DNA from: Epinephelus fuscoguttatus | Taxonomy: Eukaryota; Chordata; Actinopteri; Perciformes; Serranidae | Length of the DNA stretch: 64,000 nucleotides | Assembly: GCF_011397635.1 (NCBI RefSeq) | Contig: NC_064758.1 | Coordinates: 19,713,013-19,777,012 of the forward strand | Reading direction: 5' to 3' | Made by a program: the position numbers and the translations under genes | Notes under the pieces: model-generated | What the model was told of the DNA's origin: nothing | Databases searched by the model: none | The model's input: the letters and a program-made list of their open reading frames with translations, nothing else | Part shown: in pieces, positions 38,012 to 49,000 of the stretch | How the letters are laid out: each line of letters opens with the position of its first letter | Numbering within the stretch: the first letter of the stretch is position 1

Positions 38012-40543
38012 GTATAAATATTTTTTTTCATTTTTTCATCATCCACTGAGTGACAGCATATTTACTTATTCAAGTCACACTCGCGGTCCCGGACAGTGAG
38101 TGACCTGACATGGTGACACGTAAATTCAGTCTGACGCTCTACACTAAAATGAGAGCCCTGAAACTCAGCTTTATATTTCTATATGAATGTGAACAAGCGG
38201 TTAAAATAATCACAAATGAACTCCACTCAGCACTGCTCCGTCTCCCCAGACAGAATGCAGTGAGTGCTCTCTGTCCCTCTGAGAGAGCGGTGCTCTGGAT
38301 AACTGAATGGTACATACTGACAGTGCTCTGAATTTACAAACAGTCCAGTTTGTGCCAGAGTGCACTCCGGCACCTGGAATGTGTATTTCTGAATGCACCA
38401 CTTGTATCATCTTCCTCCGTTGTCTAAAACAAGCCTCAAGAACTTGCTAGCTAGCGCTGACTGTCTGTGGAGAATTGTTTTGCCTCCAGCTAAGCCCCGC
38501 CCACCAAAAAACTTTATATTGTTTACTAACAGTAAAAGGGTCTATTAAGTATTATGACCATGTGTGTTTGAGAAAGCTGTGACTAAGTTTTGAATCATAC
38601 AGCTTTTATTGCGATTCTCGTCAGCTCTCTTTCCATAGTTTTTAAATGTTGTTAAATGATAGTCAAACTAACTGAACCATTATTTGTTAAATGTGTTTGT
38701 TGTCAGAGCCGTCATAACATGGTGGAGGTTTACAACAAGCAGTCTTTGAAGACTGTCCAGCAACATGTCTCCTCCTTCAACGTGCAAGTAACCAAATACA
38801 GGTGTGTGTAGTTAGTGTTGTAAACAACCAGTGCTTTGAGATGGCTTTCAGAGGTGATAGATATAATATCACATTATCCCATCTGAGGTGTAACAGGTGG
38901 TGTGTGTCACATGTTTCATTTCCAAATCGTCTAGAAAAGAGGATTAGCATACCTGTTACCACTGGTTCCGGTTGGGCGCAAGAAGTCGTGCCTATAGTTC
39001 ATGCAACAGATCATGGGAGCTAGGAATAAAGTGGATAAAGTAAACAAGCCTTCCAAGGGCAATTGGGCAGTCCTTACTGTTGCCATTGTCTTCATGTTAG
39101 ATTTCCAGAACACTCGTTAATTCTCTCTCTGTTCAGGACTCAGAAGCTTGGACAGGTTCAGAAGGTCCTCTTGGAAGAGATCCGCAAACTGGAGCAGGGC
39201 GACACAGTGCTGAAAAACATGGAGAAAGACCTGAGTGTATGCTACGACTCTCTCAAACTAATGTCAGATGAGACGTCACTTAATATGATGTGTTCTTGAT
39301 ACTGATTTGACCAGTTTCTGATCAGTGTTCGGTCTCTGTTCTCCTCTCTTACAGATGTACTGGAAAAAGCAGATTGTGGCTTTCCATTCTTACAAGGAAC
39401 AGGAAACCATGAGGTGAACTTCAGGCCTGTCTGTGTGTTAGTACTGAAAGAGACATATTGTTAGTCTGATGCTGATTTCCTGCCGCACTCTGATCAGTGC
39501 AGCTCCCACAGGCTTTAAGCCCAAATACTGTGCAAAAGGTTGAATAACACACTTGTTTATTTGGTGGAACATGGATTACAAAGCTCTGGAAATAAGTTCC
39601 TCCTCAGGCTTATCATCATAAGCTAGATATGCACCCTGAGCTGTTCTTTGGGAGGATGTGTTTTTTAAAGAACCAATACATTTAATGTTTATCAGTGTTC
39701 CTCTTTAACCAGCAGTATATTCACAGTTGTCCTTTACCTTGAGAATGTGTCCTCGGCTCTCCGTCCTTTGGCTGTGTGACTGTCTGGTTTTCTTCCTTCC
39801 AGAAATGAGAGCCTGAAGAAAGCCCTCCAGAGTAACATGTGTCACAGCTTGGAGCATGAGGAGAGATTATTCACTTCCCAGGTGTGATCCTCAGGCCTAA
39901 ACTTTACAGCTGATATCTGATATGTGCTCCACTGTGTTGCCCAAGTTTTAGACCTGTAATTATTGTGTAAATCCAGAGCTCAGGTGGCTTTAGATGAAGA
40001 TTATTCATTCACAGTTTGTTTATTTAAATAGAACCTGTCACCTCTGCCTGTCAACCTGTCTGTCCAGTGATTTTTTGCTGAGTGGCCACAGTAGCATTTT
40101 GGTTATCTCATTGTCTCATGTGTCAACTCATCCCGCGCTCGTCCTAACTCTGTCATACTCTGTGTTACCGCCCCTACAACCCCGTTGCTCTGCCTGCTGC
40201 TCTCAGATGTGCCTGATGAGAAAAGACATGAAGTCAGTTCAGGACAGACTCCTCAGTGAGATGGTGAGTAGACGCCACACAGGTGGCCCTTCAGTGTGGG
40301 TCAGAGCACAACAACTAGGCCGGCTTTCATTGTGTGTCCTTCACTCTGTCAGCACAACAGGGCTCGTTTGAAAATTTGTACATAACATTCAGTCCTTGCA
40401 GAGTTTATGACTCAGATGATGGTGGTGATGGTTTTTAATGAAGTGTCTTTCATGAATGTTTCTTTGTGCTTGTGTACCTTTTGTAGCAAGAGGGGGAGAT
40501 CCAGAGTGTGAAGAGAGGCCTGCACGCCTTGTTTTTCCCCTGA
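22511..40543 (+). CDS. sycp2: Synaptonemal complex protein 2 (lateral-element protein), 45 coding exons
   Basis: SYCP2 is a meiotic chromosome-axis protein that forms lateral elements with SYCP3 and is needed for synapsis. I joined 45 coding exons, all phase-compatible, to 1,638 codons plus stop; human SYCP2 has about 1,530. The start ATG (22,511) gives MAPGQDTQ before LEKVIDEVL, matching the human N-terminus (MPIRPDLQQLEKC). Landmarks shared with human include GLLKKMVQWFEK, GDYDLQTALVEALCRM, LEEFWIDFNLDSRSISFY, LFSDTDTDC...SWLRE and MCLMRKDMKSVQDRLLSEM. Details are in the three block entries below. Most introns are GT-AG, with one AT-AC (intron 3) and one GC-AG (intron 31) apparent exception. 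A Tc1 copy sits in intron 18. Expression is expected in gonads. An exon could be missing between 26,048 and 26,924 or 28,404 and 30,131. Confidence 0.93.
22980..23074 (+). other. Apparent AT-AC intron in sycp2
   Basis: The exon preceding ends ...CTGCTCAAAAAG. The intron would start ATGAGTATAC and end TTTTGTGCAC, and the next exon starts ATG GTG CAG TGG TTT GAG. This gives KK|MVQWFEK, aligned with human QKMVAWFEK. A GT donor three bases further (A|GTATAC) with the AG before TGG puts TGA stops in frame. The 5' end resembles a U2-type site (GTGAGT with G1 to A), not the U12 consensus ATATCCTT. Confidence 0.75.
25665..25824 (-). mobile_element. SINE family C copy, in sycp2 intron 13
   Basis: On the plus strand GTGGCTTTTTGCCTTAATGA, AGATAGGACAG, GGGATGACATGCAG and CTGCTCTACCCATTAAGCCA are the inverse of the common fish SINE (tRNA-like head, ATGTCGTCCCCCC, AAAGGCAAAAAAGCC). 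The plus-strand copy at 37,729-37,925 is the same family. Confidence 0.65.
25921..26460. repeat. Tandem partial duplication of sycp2 exon 14 with a 249-bp period
   Basis: The 66 bases beginning GCAGATAAAGTTGTCACAGG at 25,921 recur without change at 26,170, then AAAGTCTATGGACACAGCAA, TTATTCACTCAA, TGTTTGCAGGAATATTT and TGTGTTCATAATAAA recur in order. Between these shared blocks the second copy carries unrelated bases of similar length. The second copy has an in-frame stop (AAAATGTGA) and cannot be an exon. Either replicative rearrangement or a consensus artefact could produce this. Confidence 0.8.
26392..26728 (+). mobile_element. Degenerate SINE family A copy mixed with other sequence
   Basis: The head GGTGTGGTGGTTAGCACTC, middle GGGGACTAGGTTAATTG, CTCTAAATTGTCCATAGGTG and tail CAAGAGGATGAAGCGGTTAG plus (ATGA)n match the SINE at 20,018. 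GAATTGTCA flanks both sides (about 26,383 and 26,727). Between the matched pieces lie fragments of the neighbouring duplication (TGTGTTCATAATAAATGTGG, TAGTTAAAATTG), so the copy is a patchwork. Confidence 0.75.
28430..29997 (+). mobile_element. Tc1-like transposon in sycp2 intron 18, inactive
   Basis: TA duplications bound long terminal inverted repeats: left ACAAAACCCAAAACCAGTGA at 28,434, with its reverse complement ending at 29,993, and both arms contain AATTGAATAC and GATTTGCAAATCC-type sequence (about 115 bp). The transposase lies in the sense of sycp2. Helix-turn-helix part: 28,797-29,066 (MGRGSPLSEQMRELSVEQFK...RAIARNLGISSSTVCNIIKR). DDE part: 29,105-29,770 (LFQQDNAKPHSA, SPDLSPIENVW). 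A stop at 29,064-29,066, a frame change and a missing segment separate the two. The first catalytic Asp is gone (LWSESTF where the family has LWSDES). It cannot move itself. Confidence 0.9.
32250..32293. repeat. (CTTT)n microsatellite in sycp2 intron 28
   Basis: About ten CTTT units lie 16 bases before the acceptor of exon 29. They may serve as an extended polypyrimidine tract. Confidence 0.9.
37415..37436. repeat. (AC)n microsatellite
   Basis: A short (AC)n run immediately after the donor of sycp2 exon 39. Confidence 0.8.
37729..37925 (+). mobile_element. SINE family C copy in sycp2 intron 39
   Basis: The tRNA-like head (GCGTAAGTAGCTTAGTAGAT, B-box-like AGCTCGACTCC) is followed by CAACCCTTTGCTGCATGTCG, a CT-rich body, and ATTAAAGGTGAAAAAGCCCC. 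This is the same family as the minus-strand copy at 25,665-25,824. It ends in an A-rich tail that runs into the microsatellite below. Confidence 0.75.
37938..38007. repeat. (TATG)n(TA)n microsatellite
   Basis: About six TATG units followed by about 18 TA units, continuous with the SINE tail. Confidence 0.9.
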
Positions 40544-40830
40544 TGGAGCCGGGTTTAGAGTTCAGCAGGTGCTGCCAGAGTTCTCCACACTATGATAAAG
40601 GTGTTCACCTCACCACATGATGCACACTGAGCTGTGGACTTCGGCTGTGCTGGTTTCATTTCAAAGTGTTGATTGTTCCAGGATCTTTTATTATATGTGG
40701 GTGTGTTTGGTTTATTCTCATGTGTTGTTGCTATTTATGTTTTTAATAGAAATATTTACTATTCTGATATTTGTTTGATGATATTTATAAATCCAATACT
40801 TTTTAGTGTTATTTGGAAGTAAGTTAATGT

Positions 40831-40969
40831 AATAAACTTTTTTGGTTCTGTGATATTTTTAATACAAATTTCTGATGAATTTTTGTAAGTTAATGGAAAA
40901 CTATTTAAAATGTTAAATTATCAATTGTTTTTAAATTCCTCTTTAACCTGATTCTTTATTGAAAATAAA
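40831..40969 (+). terminator. sycp2 polyadenylation signals
   Basis: AATAAA occurs at 40,831-40,836 and again at 40,964-40,969, about 290 and 420 bases after the stop codon. This gives a short 3' untranslated region. Confidence 0.55.
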
Positions 40970-42777
40970 ACAGTTTAAAAAATGAGAGATGCCATTCTTA
41001 AAAAAAGACCTTGTATTTTGAAGACAAGTAGTGCTTACAAAGGTATTTCTCTTCTCAGTGAAGACACTGACGGTCCCATTCAGATTGACATACTGTATGT
41101 ACAGTTAATATCATTGACGAGATTGTTTTTTTTCCTCCGCTCTCGACCTGAGAGTCAGAAGCTCCACCAGAGTCCTCTTCCAGCAGCCAGCTTCCATGTG
41201 GTGACGTTCAGTAGTCTCCAGGACACACTGCCGCAAACATTACCATCATCTTCTCTCCCGCACCCTGTGCCCTCACACAGATGATATGATAGTTGAGGGT
41301 GCTGGAAGAATGCTAAAGACACGCTGAAGACGAAAAGGCTCCAGGCTCTTTGAACTGTCCACCGCTGAGCAGCTTCAGAACATTTCCAAGCTCAGCAGTT
41401 CTTCACAGAAGAAACTCTCCGCTCTCATGGCCGGTGGAACCTGGAGAGACAAACATGTACAGACTGTGTGAGAAAGGGGAACCGTGAGAGTAGAAGGTGC
41501 CTTTGTCATCCAGCTATTATTGCAGCTATTACCTGTTAGCTGTTCTGTGGGGCTATTTTTAGCTCAGTGGTTACATGTGCTGAGGAGCTGGACATGTACT
41601 CACATCCAGTCCTCCCTCTGGGTCACTGTTACAGCTCACAACAAGGACCCCTGCTTTATAAACAAGCTTAGCCGAGGACACCATGGCGTTTTATCATTTC
41701 TCTCTGCTCGGCTGTACGAGCCCTTCAGAGGACGACCTCCCCTACCCCCCGTTTACAAGCACTCCCATCTATCTTTAGCTCCTCAGTGCTCTCTGGATGA
41801 GCAAGGGGAGCTAAATTTAGACCGCTGCTGCCCAGAATAGAGCATTCCCAAACACATACACGCAGACACACACACACACACACAAAACTCATTTCAATAC
41901 TGCTTTTATTAAGTTCGGGCAAAACTGAGAATTAAAAAAATAGGCAACTCATCGCAAACACCCAGCCTTTGTGCAGACAGACCAAATATGAAGACCTCAC
42001 ATTTTGGGTTTCCTGCACCTTATATTTCATTCTGCTGAACTTAGACCTGTTGTCCTCGTTCGTGGACACTTCTTTTGTGCCATCTAGTGGTAGTAAGAGC
42101 GTAATACACTAATCCATGAAAAAACAAGATGGCAGCCATCTCTGCCAAGTCAGTGTGGACAAGGTCCAAAACCTGATCACATGTTATGATTGACACTTGT
42201 TTATTTATGATAAATAAAGTTTGCAGTTTGATATGGCAACAAATTTGAGCTGTCCCTGTCCCTGTCCTCTGTAAACTGGCTGTAGCTTCTTCACTGTGCC
42301 TTCTCGAGAGGAATCCCCTACGTCTCCATCTCGCATCCAAACCGCAGCTGTGATGCTTGGCCAGAGGCGCTCCCCACATCTGGAATAGTCGCAGAAGCGC
42401 AATTCTCTCATTTGAGAATTCCCCACCGAATTATTTTGCGATGTCAATTTGCTGCATTTCAGGTGCAGCCGCCGTGTTGGATTTACTCTGCACCGCTCCT
42501 CTCTACTATGAGACAGACTACACTACAGGCGCTTTGCAACTGGTGGTGCGGCAACTCCTCTGGACCTACTTTTGAATCTTTAGTAAAGACTTTACTCTGT
42601 AACAGATGCCACTGCAAATGTGGCGAATTACAATACATGTGTTATTTATTTACAACTATGCAAATAAACCTTACTCTGGTTCTAGCTGCTCAAAAAAAGT
42701 ACAAACATACGCACACAAACAAAACAAAGTTAGTCTACAGTAACGAGAGTAAATGTAATTCGGCATCCCTCCTCAAG
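40970..42777. other. Intergenic, sycp2 to repeat cluster
   Basis: No exon was recognised. An (AC)n run lies at 41,860-41,884. TGCCATCTAGTGG (42,078-42,090) is a CTCF-like site. The open frames in this stretch have no recognisable domain. Confidence 0.4.
42078..42090 (-). promoter_or_regulatory. CTCF-like motif
   Basis: Read on the minus strand the sequence is CCACTAGATGGCA, which fits the CTCF core CCASYAGRKGGCR at every position. It lies between convergent genes (sycp2 plus, TOG gene minus). Occupancy cannot be judged from sequence. Confidence 0.45.
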
Positions 42778-43061
42778 CCAACATGTATGTAGGTCCCATG
42801 CGGTCAGTAAATGGGCTGAAAAATGGGCTCCCAATGGGACTGTCCACAGGGTACAAATTGACCCAATGCCATTTGCCCACATTGATGGTTTATCTATAAC
42901 ATGGCCATTGTGGACCTGTACCTTCTTGGTACCCATAGCACTAGCATAACCCATATGGGCAAATGGTAATGGGGCCAACATGGAACCCGTGGACAGTCCC
43001 ATTTGGGGCCCATATTTCAGCCCATTTACTACCCACGTGGGACCTACATACACATGTTGGC
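42778..43061. mobile_element. Palindromic (foldback) repeat, MITE-like
   Basis: The ends are inverted (GCCAACATG at 42,778 and CATGTTGGC at 43,061). The arms match over about 80 bases each: ATGTAGGTCCCA with TGGGACCTACAT, AAATGGGCTGAAA with TTTCAGCCCATTT, GGGACTGTCCAC with GTGGACAGTCCC. The centre repeats CCATTTGCCCA in inverted form. It would fold into one long hairpin. No clear target duplication was found. Confidence 0.75.
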
Positions 43062-43101
43062 GGGGTGCACGTTAGTTAGGCTGCTTTATATCAGACTGGC
43101 A

Positions 43102-43425
43102 TACTGGCAGTAGCTCAGTCCATAGGGACTTGGGTTGGGAACTGGAGGGTCGCCTGTTCGAGTCTCCGTCCGGACCAAAATATGGAGCGTGGACTGGTGG
43201 CTGGAGAGGTGCCAGTTCTCCTCCTGGGCACTGCAGAGGTGCCCTTGAGCAAGGCACTGAACCCCCCAACCACTCGGGGCGCCTCACCAAGGGCAGCCCC
43301 CTCACTCTGACATCTCTCCAATTTGTGCATGTGTGTGTCTTTCAGACCTGTGTGTAATTGACAAGCAAGAGTGAAAACATTGAATTTCCCCTCAGGGGGA
43401 TTAATAAAGGAAATAAACTTAAACT
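43102..43425 (+). mobile_element. tRNA-headed SINE, family B, copy 2
   Basis: The head GGCAGTAGCTCAGTCCATAG, B box CCTGTTCGAGTCTCC and body GGAGAGGTGCCAGTTCTCCT match the copy at 5902-6195. The 3' end CCCCTCAGGGGGATTAATAA with AAGGAAATAAA resembles the tail of L2-clade LINEs, the likely mobilising partner (inference). Confidence 0.85.
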
Positions 43426-44784
43426 TAAACATAGGATCATTTTTTTTATTTTGATATGATGCAGTGTTGGGGATTAAAGTCGTTTGAATCAGCTTTTAAT
43501 CAGCTACAAAATTTCAATGATGCACTTGTTATAATAATATAACAATAGAAAGTGTCCTTATATTTTATGGGGCATTCTTCACTTTAACTACAATTTGCTG
43601 CAAACATCTATTTCTATCTGTATTGCTACTTTTCACACAAGTAACAGAGGACGTTTTGCCTCCTCCCTGATACAATAGAGGTAAATGATTTATGTTGCTC
43701 ACAGCATTAAAGTATTACATCTAAAATGAGTCTCAGAGACTCTTTCCAGAACTAGCGTCCCTCACAGACATCACTGTCATCAGTTTTCATTGGAACTGTA
43801 TATTACTGAATTAATAGTTGTTATGAATAATGTTTGGGTGACCCTTTGATGGATCTGTTCTTTTATCCTGTAGGCTTAACCCACACATGTAATGCTGACA
43901 TATTGTAGGCTATACAGCTGGCACACCATGACCAGTGGTTGAAATGAGGGGGGATGCCATTCCCTTTGTTAGAAAATTGACCAAAAAGCATCCCCCTTGT
44001 TAATCTAGAATCTGTGTGTGCAGGCACGGATGTAATCTGGGGGGCAGGGGACATGTCCCCTGCACTTCCCGTATCTGTGCCCTCCGTTCCTCGCACTTTT
44101 TACAGCCGTTACAACTGTTCAGTTCGTTTTTAACATGTGGTAACGTGTCTTGTTTGCTATATTCTCTGAGCAGCTCAAATGCATATTTTGGTTTTCTTAT
44201 TCTCCCAGTTTAACTTCTTAACTTTTTATCTTCACAGGATTGTATCCTCCTCACTATTAATCAGCAACTATTTTTCACTAAAACTATCTGGATTTTCTGT
44301 ACATGGCAGCTCCTCTGGATGATGGATGACACTGGGTGAATTCCTGCATTCAATATAACATGTTTTTTATTTAAATTACCTTAAATGCCAAAATATCCTT
44401 TTTCCTGTCCACAGAAATGACTAGGTTTTTCTCCTAGACATCCTTAAATCCTTAAATGTTTACCACTTCTCTTTGTTAAATTGTTTTTCTATGTTTGCAT
44501 TTTTGTGTTTTCCCCCGTCTGTGCCTTTTTTTTTGTTGTTACTGTTGTGTGTTTTCTACATATGTTAGATTTTATTTTGTTAATCACACATAAAGGTTAT
44601 ACTGCAGCAATTTTGGCTTACTGCTGTTTTCTGCTGCAGGCTACACTCTAAAAAGTAAGATGACTAATTCATTTTTGCTGCAAAAAATGCACACATTCAA
44701 CATTCAACCACAATATACTGAGTGGTTTATGGTAAAATGACTCTAAATTATTAAAAAAAAAAACCCACTCGATTTCCTATTGTT
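43426..44784. other. Intergenic, nothing recognised
   Basis: AT-rich sequence without coding exons, RNA genes or repeats that I can name. Confidence 0.5.
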
Positions 44785-45264
44785 ACCTCCGCCAAGGAGG
44801 TCATGTTTTCGCCAGTGTTTGTCTGTCTGCAAAATAACTCAAAAAGTTATGAACGGATTTTGATGATGATTGATTTTGGTGGTGATCTGTTGAAGCAAAG
44901 TGGATAAAATAATAAATAAAGTCTATCATCTGACAGCCTCAGCAGCAATTCCAGTTTCTAAAGACGGTGACAATAGCGCTATCTGGTGGCCGGAAAGCAC
45001 ATCTTGTTCTACTTCCTAAATATTGTTGTAATTGTAAAGTCGAAATTAATGTTCTGTGTTGGAAAAAAAGAAAGTGAAAAATACAAAAAGAACATATTAT
45101 ATTCTGTGTTGGTACAAAATAAAAATGAAATAAATACACCACAGTGTCTCCATGGTGAAGGCATATATAACCTAATAATGATAGTGATGCAAATAACCTA
45201 ATTGTGATGCAGGCTGCAAAATCTGATGCAGAGGGGGAGGGAATATCACCTACTTGGCGGAGGT
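44785..45264. mobile_element. Inverted-end interspersed repeat (CCTCCGCCAAGGAGGT type)
   Basis: The ends ACCTCCGCCAAG (44,785-44,796) and CTTGGCGGAGGT (45,253-45,264) are perfect inverted repeats. The left part has AACTCAAAAAGTTATGAACG followed by GATTTTGATGATGAT, a combination I recall as a frequent non-autonomous repeat in fish. The interior (about 44,930-45,180) looks like unrelated inserted sequence. Confidence 0.6.
44976..44989 (-). promoter_or_regulatory. Weak CTCF-like motif
   Basis: Minus strand CCACCAGATAGCGC differs from the CTCF core at one position. It lies within an interspersed repeat, so repeat-borne copies elsewhere are likely. Confidence 0.25.
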
Positions 45265-45514
45265 CTGCACTCAGCGCTTTTCTAGTTTATTGTATGCAGG
45301 TAGTTTTGCAGGTAGTATTTTGATAGAGTCCATGTACATAGAGAAAGTTTTTTAATAATTTGAAATGTAGAGTTGGTATTTAATGGACGAAATGTGATTT
45401 TAAGCAGAAAATTGACGAATTGGCTAATTGTAAGAGAGGCAGGTAGAAAGGTAAAAAGTATCTTACGGAAAGTTTAGGTTAACACTTGTTAGCAATTGTA
45501 AAACTATTGATTTT

Positions 45515-45725
45515 ATATAGCAAATATCACAAATTTGCATCAAGAGGCTTCACAATCTGAACAGCATATGACACCCTCTGTCCTTAGACCCTATGTATGG
45601 ATGAGGAGAATCTCCACAGAGGTGGGATCCCTTTCCCAGGACGGACAGACAGGCAATAAATGTCAGTGTGAACAGAACAGACTAACAAGTAAAGTCACAG
45701 TACGGACATTAAGAATAACAAAGTA
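45515..45725. repeat. Interspersed repeat of unknown family
   Basis: CTGAACAGCATATGACACCC and GGGATCCCTTTCCCAGGACG followed by GACAGACAGGCAATAAATGTC are phrases I recall as recurrent in fish genomes. The open frame through it has no domain. Confidence 0.4.
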
Positions 45726-45835
45726 ATAGACACGGTGTAAATGATTATGAATGTGTATTTTAGACAGTGATTAGAATAATATAAAAATATATAACTATAC
45801 ATATTTACATTTATATATACATATATATGAACAGT

Positions 45836-45994
45836 ATAATAAATAAACAAATAAATAAATAGATAAATAAATGAATAAATAAATGAATAAATAGATAAAT
45901 AAATAAATAAATAGATAAATAGATAAATAAATAAATAGATAGCTGAATAATAAATAAATAAATAGATAGCTGAATAATAAATAAATAAATAAAT
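45836..45994. repeat. (AAAT)n-derived minisatellite just beyond the TOG gene
   Basis: About 155 bases of AATA/GATA units. A 28-29-base higher unit (ATAAATAGATAGCTGAATAATAA) appears twice near the end. It lies in the presumed 3' untranslated region or flank of the minus-strand TOG gene. Confidence 0.9.
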
Positions 45995-46011
45995 AATATT
46001 TCAGATGTCCT

Positions 46012-49000
46012 CTATTTCTTGGCCTTCTTTAAGATCTTGTCCAGTGATGATCTTTCGTTTACTGGAACAATCTTTGTCCACAGTTTGATGAAGTCCTTGT
46101 GGTCGGCCAATTTTAAGAGAACTATCTGTCCATGGTGCCTGTGGAGGAAGACATTTCTCATTTAGCTCAGTATTCAGAAAAATTAAACTATGACTGTGGA
46201 AACACTGGATGAAGAAACAGGAGCTGCAAGTTCACAAGATTGTGCAAAATGTTACACTAAATCTAAAGAACTTGATAACTCACCTCACTTCTGGTGCACC
46301 ATCGACACACATCTTGGAGACAGCAAGAAGGAAGCGCTCTGTGAGTGTCCTTCCTGCTGTCAAGATGCGAGCTGCTCCCAGGCTGTCAGCCAGCTGGTGC
46401 AGATGTTGAGCCATGCTGCCTCTGACTGCAGCACATCGGTGGCTGAGGAGGGACAAAGACAGGGGAATATGAGACACTATGTTTCATTATCCTATTTAAC
46501 TTTGTTTTAAGTTTTTTTGCTGATAAAATAAACCTCTTCTCTCCTCTTACCTCAGGCCTGCGTTCAAAAGAGCGCTCACAATGCGACCATGGCTGCAGTT
46601 GTCTACCAGGGCGTCGAGAGCAAGATTAGCCTGCTGGTGAATAAAGGCACTCGTTGTCTGTGCCAGTTTCAGCAGCAAGGCTCGGCCTGTTCCCTCTGCC
46701 TCTGGGTCCATGGCCTTTCGGAGGTGAACGTACAGCTCTGCCAAGGTGTCCATTGCTTCACAAGCAACGGCTGAGCGTAAGTTGTTCACCTGTATAGTGA
46801 GAATAAACATCATCAGTCAAAGCTGTAGTGTGCACACTCATAGACACATGTTGGCAAATGAAAATGCATAGAGGAAAGTGTGTACAATACCTCCTCGATG
46901 AGAACCAGACACACTTCATGCAGTTTTGTCCTCAGTGTGTCTGGGTGGTGCTGTGCAAGAGCCTGAATGATTTTCAAGCCGTCGATTTTCCTCTCCCTGT
47001 ATGTTAAAATGTAAAGTATAATTAACCTCATAAAAGTTACTGTTACCAACATGTGCTGGCTCCATACTGATGTGACACTGACAGGCTTCATGTCAAACTA
47101 GTTGCAACATGACTGACTTAAGATGAAACATTTGTTGAGCTGGTACAACAGACTGCTCTGTGTTGTCGGTGTCTTACCAGTCATCTAGGGAGAGCAGCTT
47201 GAAACAGGCAGACAGGCTCTGCAAAGGGTCGGTCAACGGCTGTAGCTCCGTCTTCTTGACCTTTTTGTCCATTGCAGCGTTAGGGCTGCAGTCGGTGGTT
47301 GTGTCCTTACCTGGTAAAAAAGCAAAACAGTCTTTACTCACATGTCCTGTCATTCATAGCACTGTACTCACAGTAGTTACTACAATTCTTTACAGAAAAC
47401 TATAAGAAACCCATGAGTACAGTTCACAGCTTCGACTACAATTATTCAGGATATCAGAACTTACCTGCCACGCTGACGGCTTTTGCGGGACGCAGGGCCA
47501 CCCCGGGTCGAGTCCCTCGTTTCCGGGCCTGGGGAACTCTTGGAGGGGTGGGAGCCAAAGGCGTCTCCACAGGGGTTGCTGTCGGAGCAGGTGCAGGGCG
47601 TGTCATGGTAGGTGGTGCAGGGACCCTTTTGGGTGCCGCTGCAGGGGTCGTCTTTGGAGCTGCTGGAGGTCGAGGTGAAGGGATGGAGGCGAGCTGGAGG
47701 CATTTCAGTCTCTCCACAAAAGCCTCGACTTTCCCTTTAGCCGATTGTAGCCTACATCCATCGGCTACCTCTTTCTCTGTTAGTGCAAAAAAAGGATCAC
47801 ATAAATTTCGACTGTTCCCATACCCAATGAGTAAGTTAGATGTAAGTGTTATACTTGTAATAAAGTGTTTTAATATTTGAGATGATGTCCAATGATTTAG
47901 CAAAAAATTCCCATGCTGTTTGAGTCTAACAGGAACATAAACAACCAGAAGAAACAGCAGGTGTTCCCACAAAAGCTAACCTGTCCCTAAAAGAGTTTGT
48001 CTTGAGGAACTGACCTGCTCCACTGTGTTTGGCTGAAAGTACAGGCAGACGAGACGTTCTTCTCCTGAACAGTGGGACTGCTCGACGAGGAGGAGGAGGA
48101 GTTGTTGGTTCCTCAATCAGAGCAATGGCCCTCAGCTCACTGGGTGTTTGACAATCAACCGAGCTGAGGGAGGAGGTTGAGCTCTGGTCCCGGTCTGCCA
48201 TTTGAGCCTCCTTGCATGTGAGGGCAGCCATCTGGCTGCCAAGAAGCACCTTCTCCCAGAAGGAGTCGTCCTCCTCATCAAGACTTCCAGGCCTCTGGTG
48301 TCTGTCGATGACCTCAGTGTTGAAACGAGGAACATCTGAACGAGGGGCGATCCTCCTTCTTCGTTGGGGGGATCTGATGCTTCTTTTTGGGAAAGGTGGC
48401 GGTCGAGGTGAAGGCAGGGTGACGTCCTGAACGGGGAGTCCCAGTCTCCCCAGAACAGCGTCATTTCGGGCTTTCGTCGCAGTGCACAGGTTTTCTGCCT
48501 GGCGAACTAACGTAGCCCTCCCTGCCCTCTGGGAGTCCAGGATGCTGGACTCACTGGTCGAGCCATCAGGATTTTGATGTCCACTGTGGCTCCCAGTTTG
48601 CTGTGGAAATAAAGCACAACACTATTGAGTAACTTGGTAATCATTACAGTTGAGATGATCCACTTCAGTTATGAACAGAAGGAAGATCAGAGATGACAGT
48701 TTTTCCTCAATTGTTTAAGCACATTTCCTGAAACTGTAGCTCAACTTCCCAAAACTCTAAACACAAAACTATTCTTTTGAAAACTCAATACATGTCTTGC
48801 AAAATGAAACACTGCACTTAAAACCACATTCCCACTTCTCAAAACCAATTCTTTCCACCAAAACAAAGCAAAACTTGCAAAACAGTTGATACTGCAACAC
48901 TGTCAGAGCTCTGAGAATACACAGATGTTACCTATTTTGACAAAACTCACAATAAATGAACTGATTCTACAGGTAACATGAGAAACAGCACGGTAAAATT

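Larger units (their letters stand above)
37218..40543 (+). other. sycp2: sycp2 exons 39-45: C-terminal coiled coil
   Basis: Exons: 37218-37411, 38707-38801, 39137-39236, 39355-39413, 39803-39881, 40207-40263, 40487-40543 (stop TGA 40,541-40,543). The peptide is helical and heptad-like (LCQQFSSELKKKFQ, QKVLLEEIRKLEQGDTVLKN, ALQSNMCHSLEHEERLF, MCLMRKDMKSVQDRLL). This region of mammalian SYCP2 pairs with SYCP3 to build the axis core. The intron between exons 39 and 40 is enlarged to 1.3 kb by a SINE and microsatellites. Confidence 0.9.

Noticed and set aside
37536-38099. 187-codon frame in sycp2 intron 39
   Set aside because: It runs through a SINE and a TATG/TA microsatellite and has no domain.
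40982-41284. 100-codon frame just after sycp2
   Set aside because: It has no recognisable domain, no splice continuity with sycp2, and starts beyond the polyadenylation signals.
5902-43425. tRNA genes at the A-box/B-box sequences
   Set aside because: The heads at 5902, 20,018, 37,729 and 43,102 carry SINE bodies and lack a full cloverleaf and terminator. They are SINEs.
47413-47880. 155-codon plus-strand frame rich in Gly, Ala and Val
   Set aside because: It is antisense to exon 3 of the TOG gene, whose Pro/Ala-rich codons keep the opposite strand open.
48700-48960. Repeat-like AAAACAC-rich sequence in intron 1 of the TOG gene
   Set aside because: It is suggestive of a repeat, but I found no second copy in the window and no defined ends.
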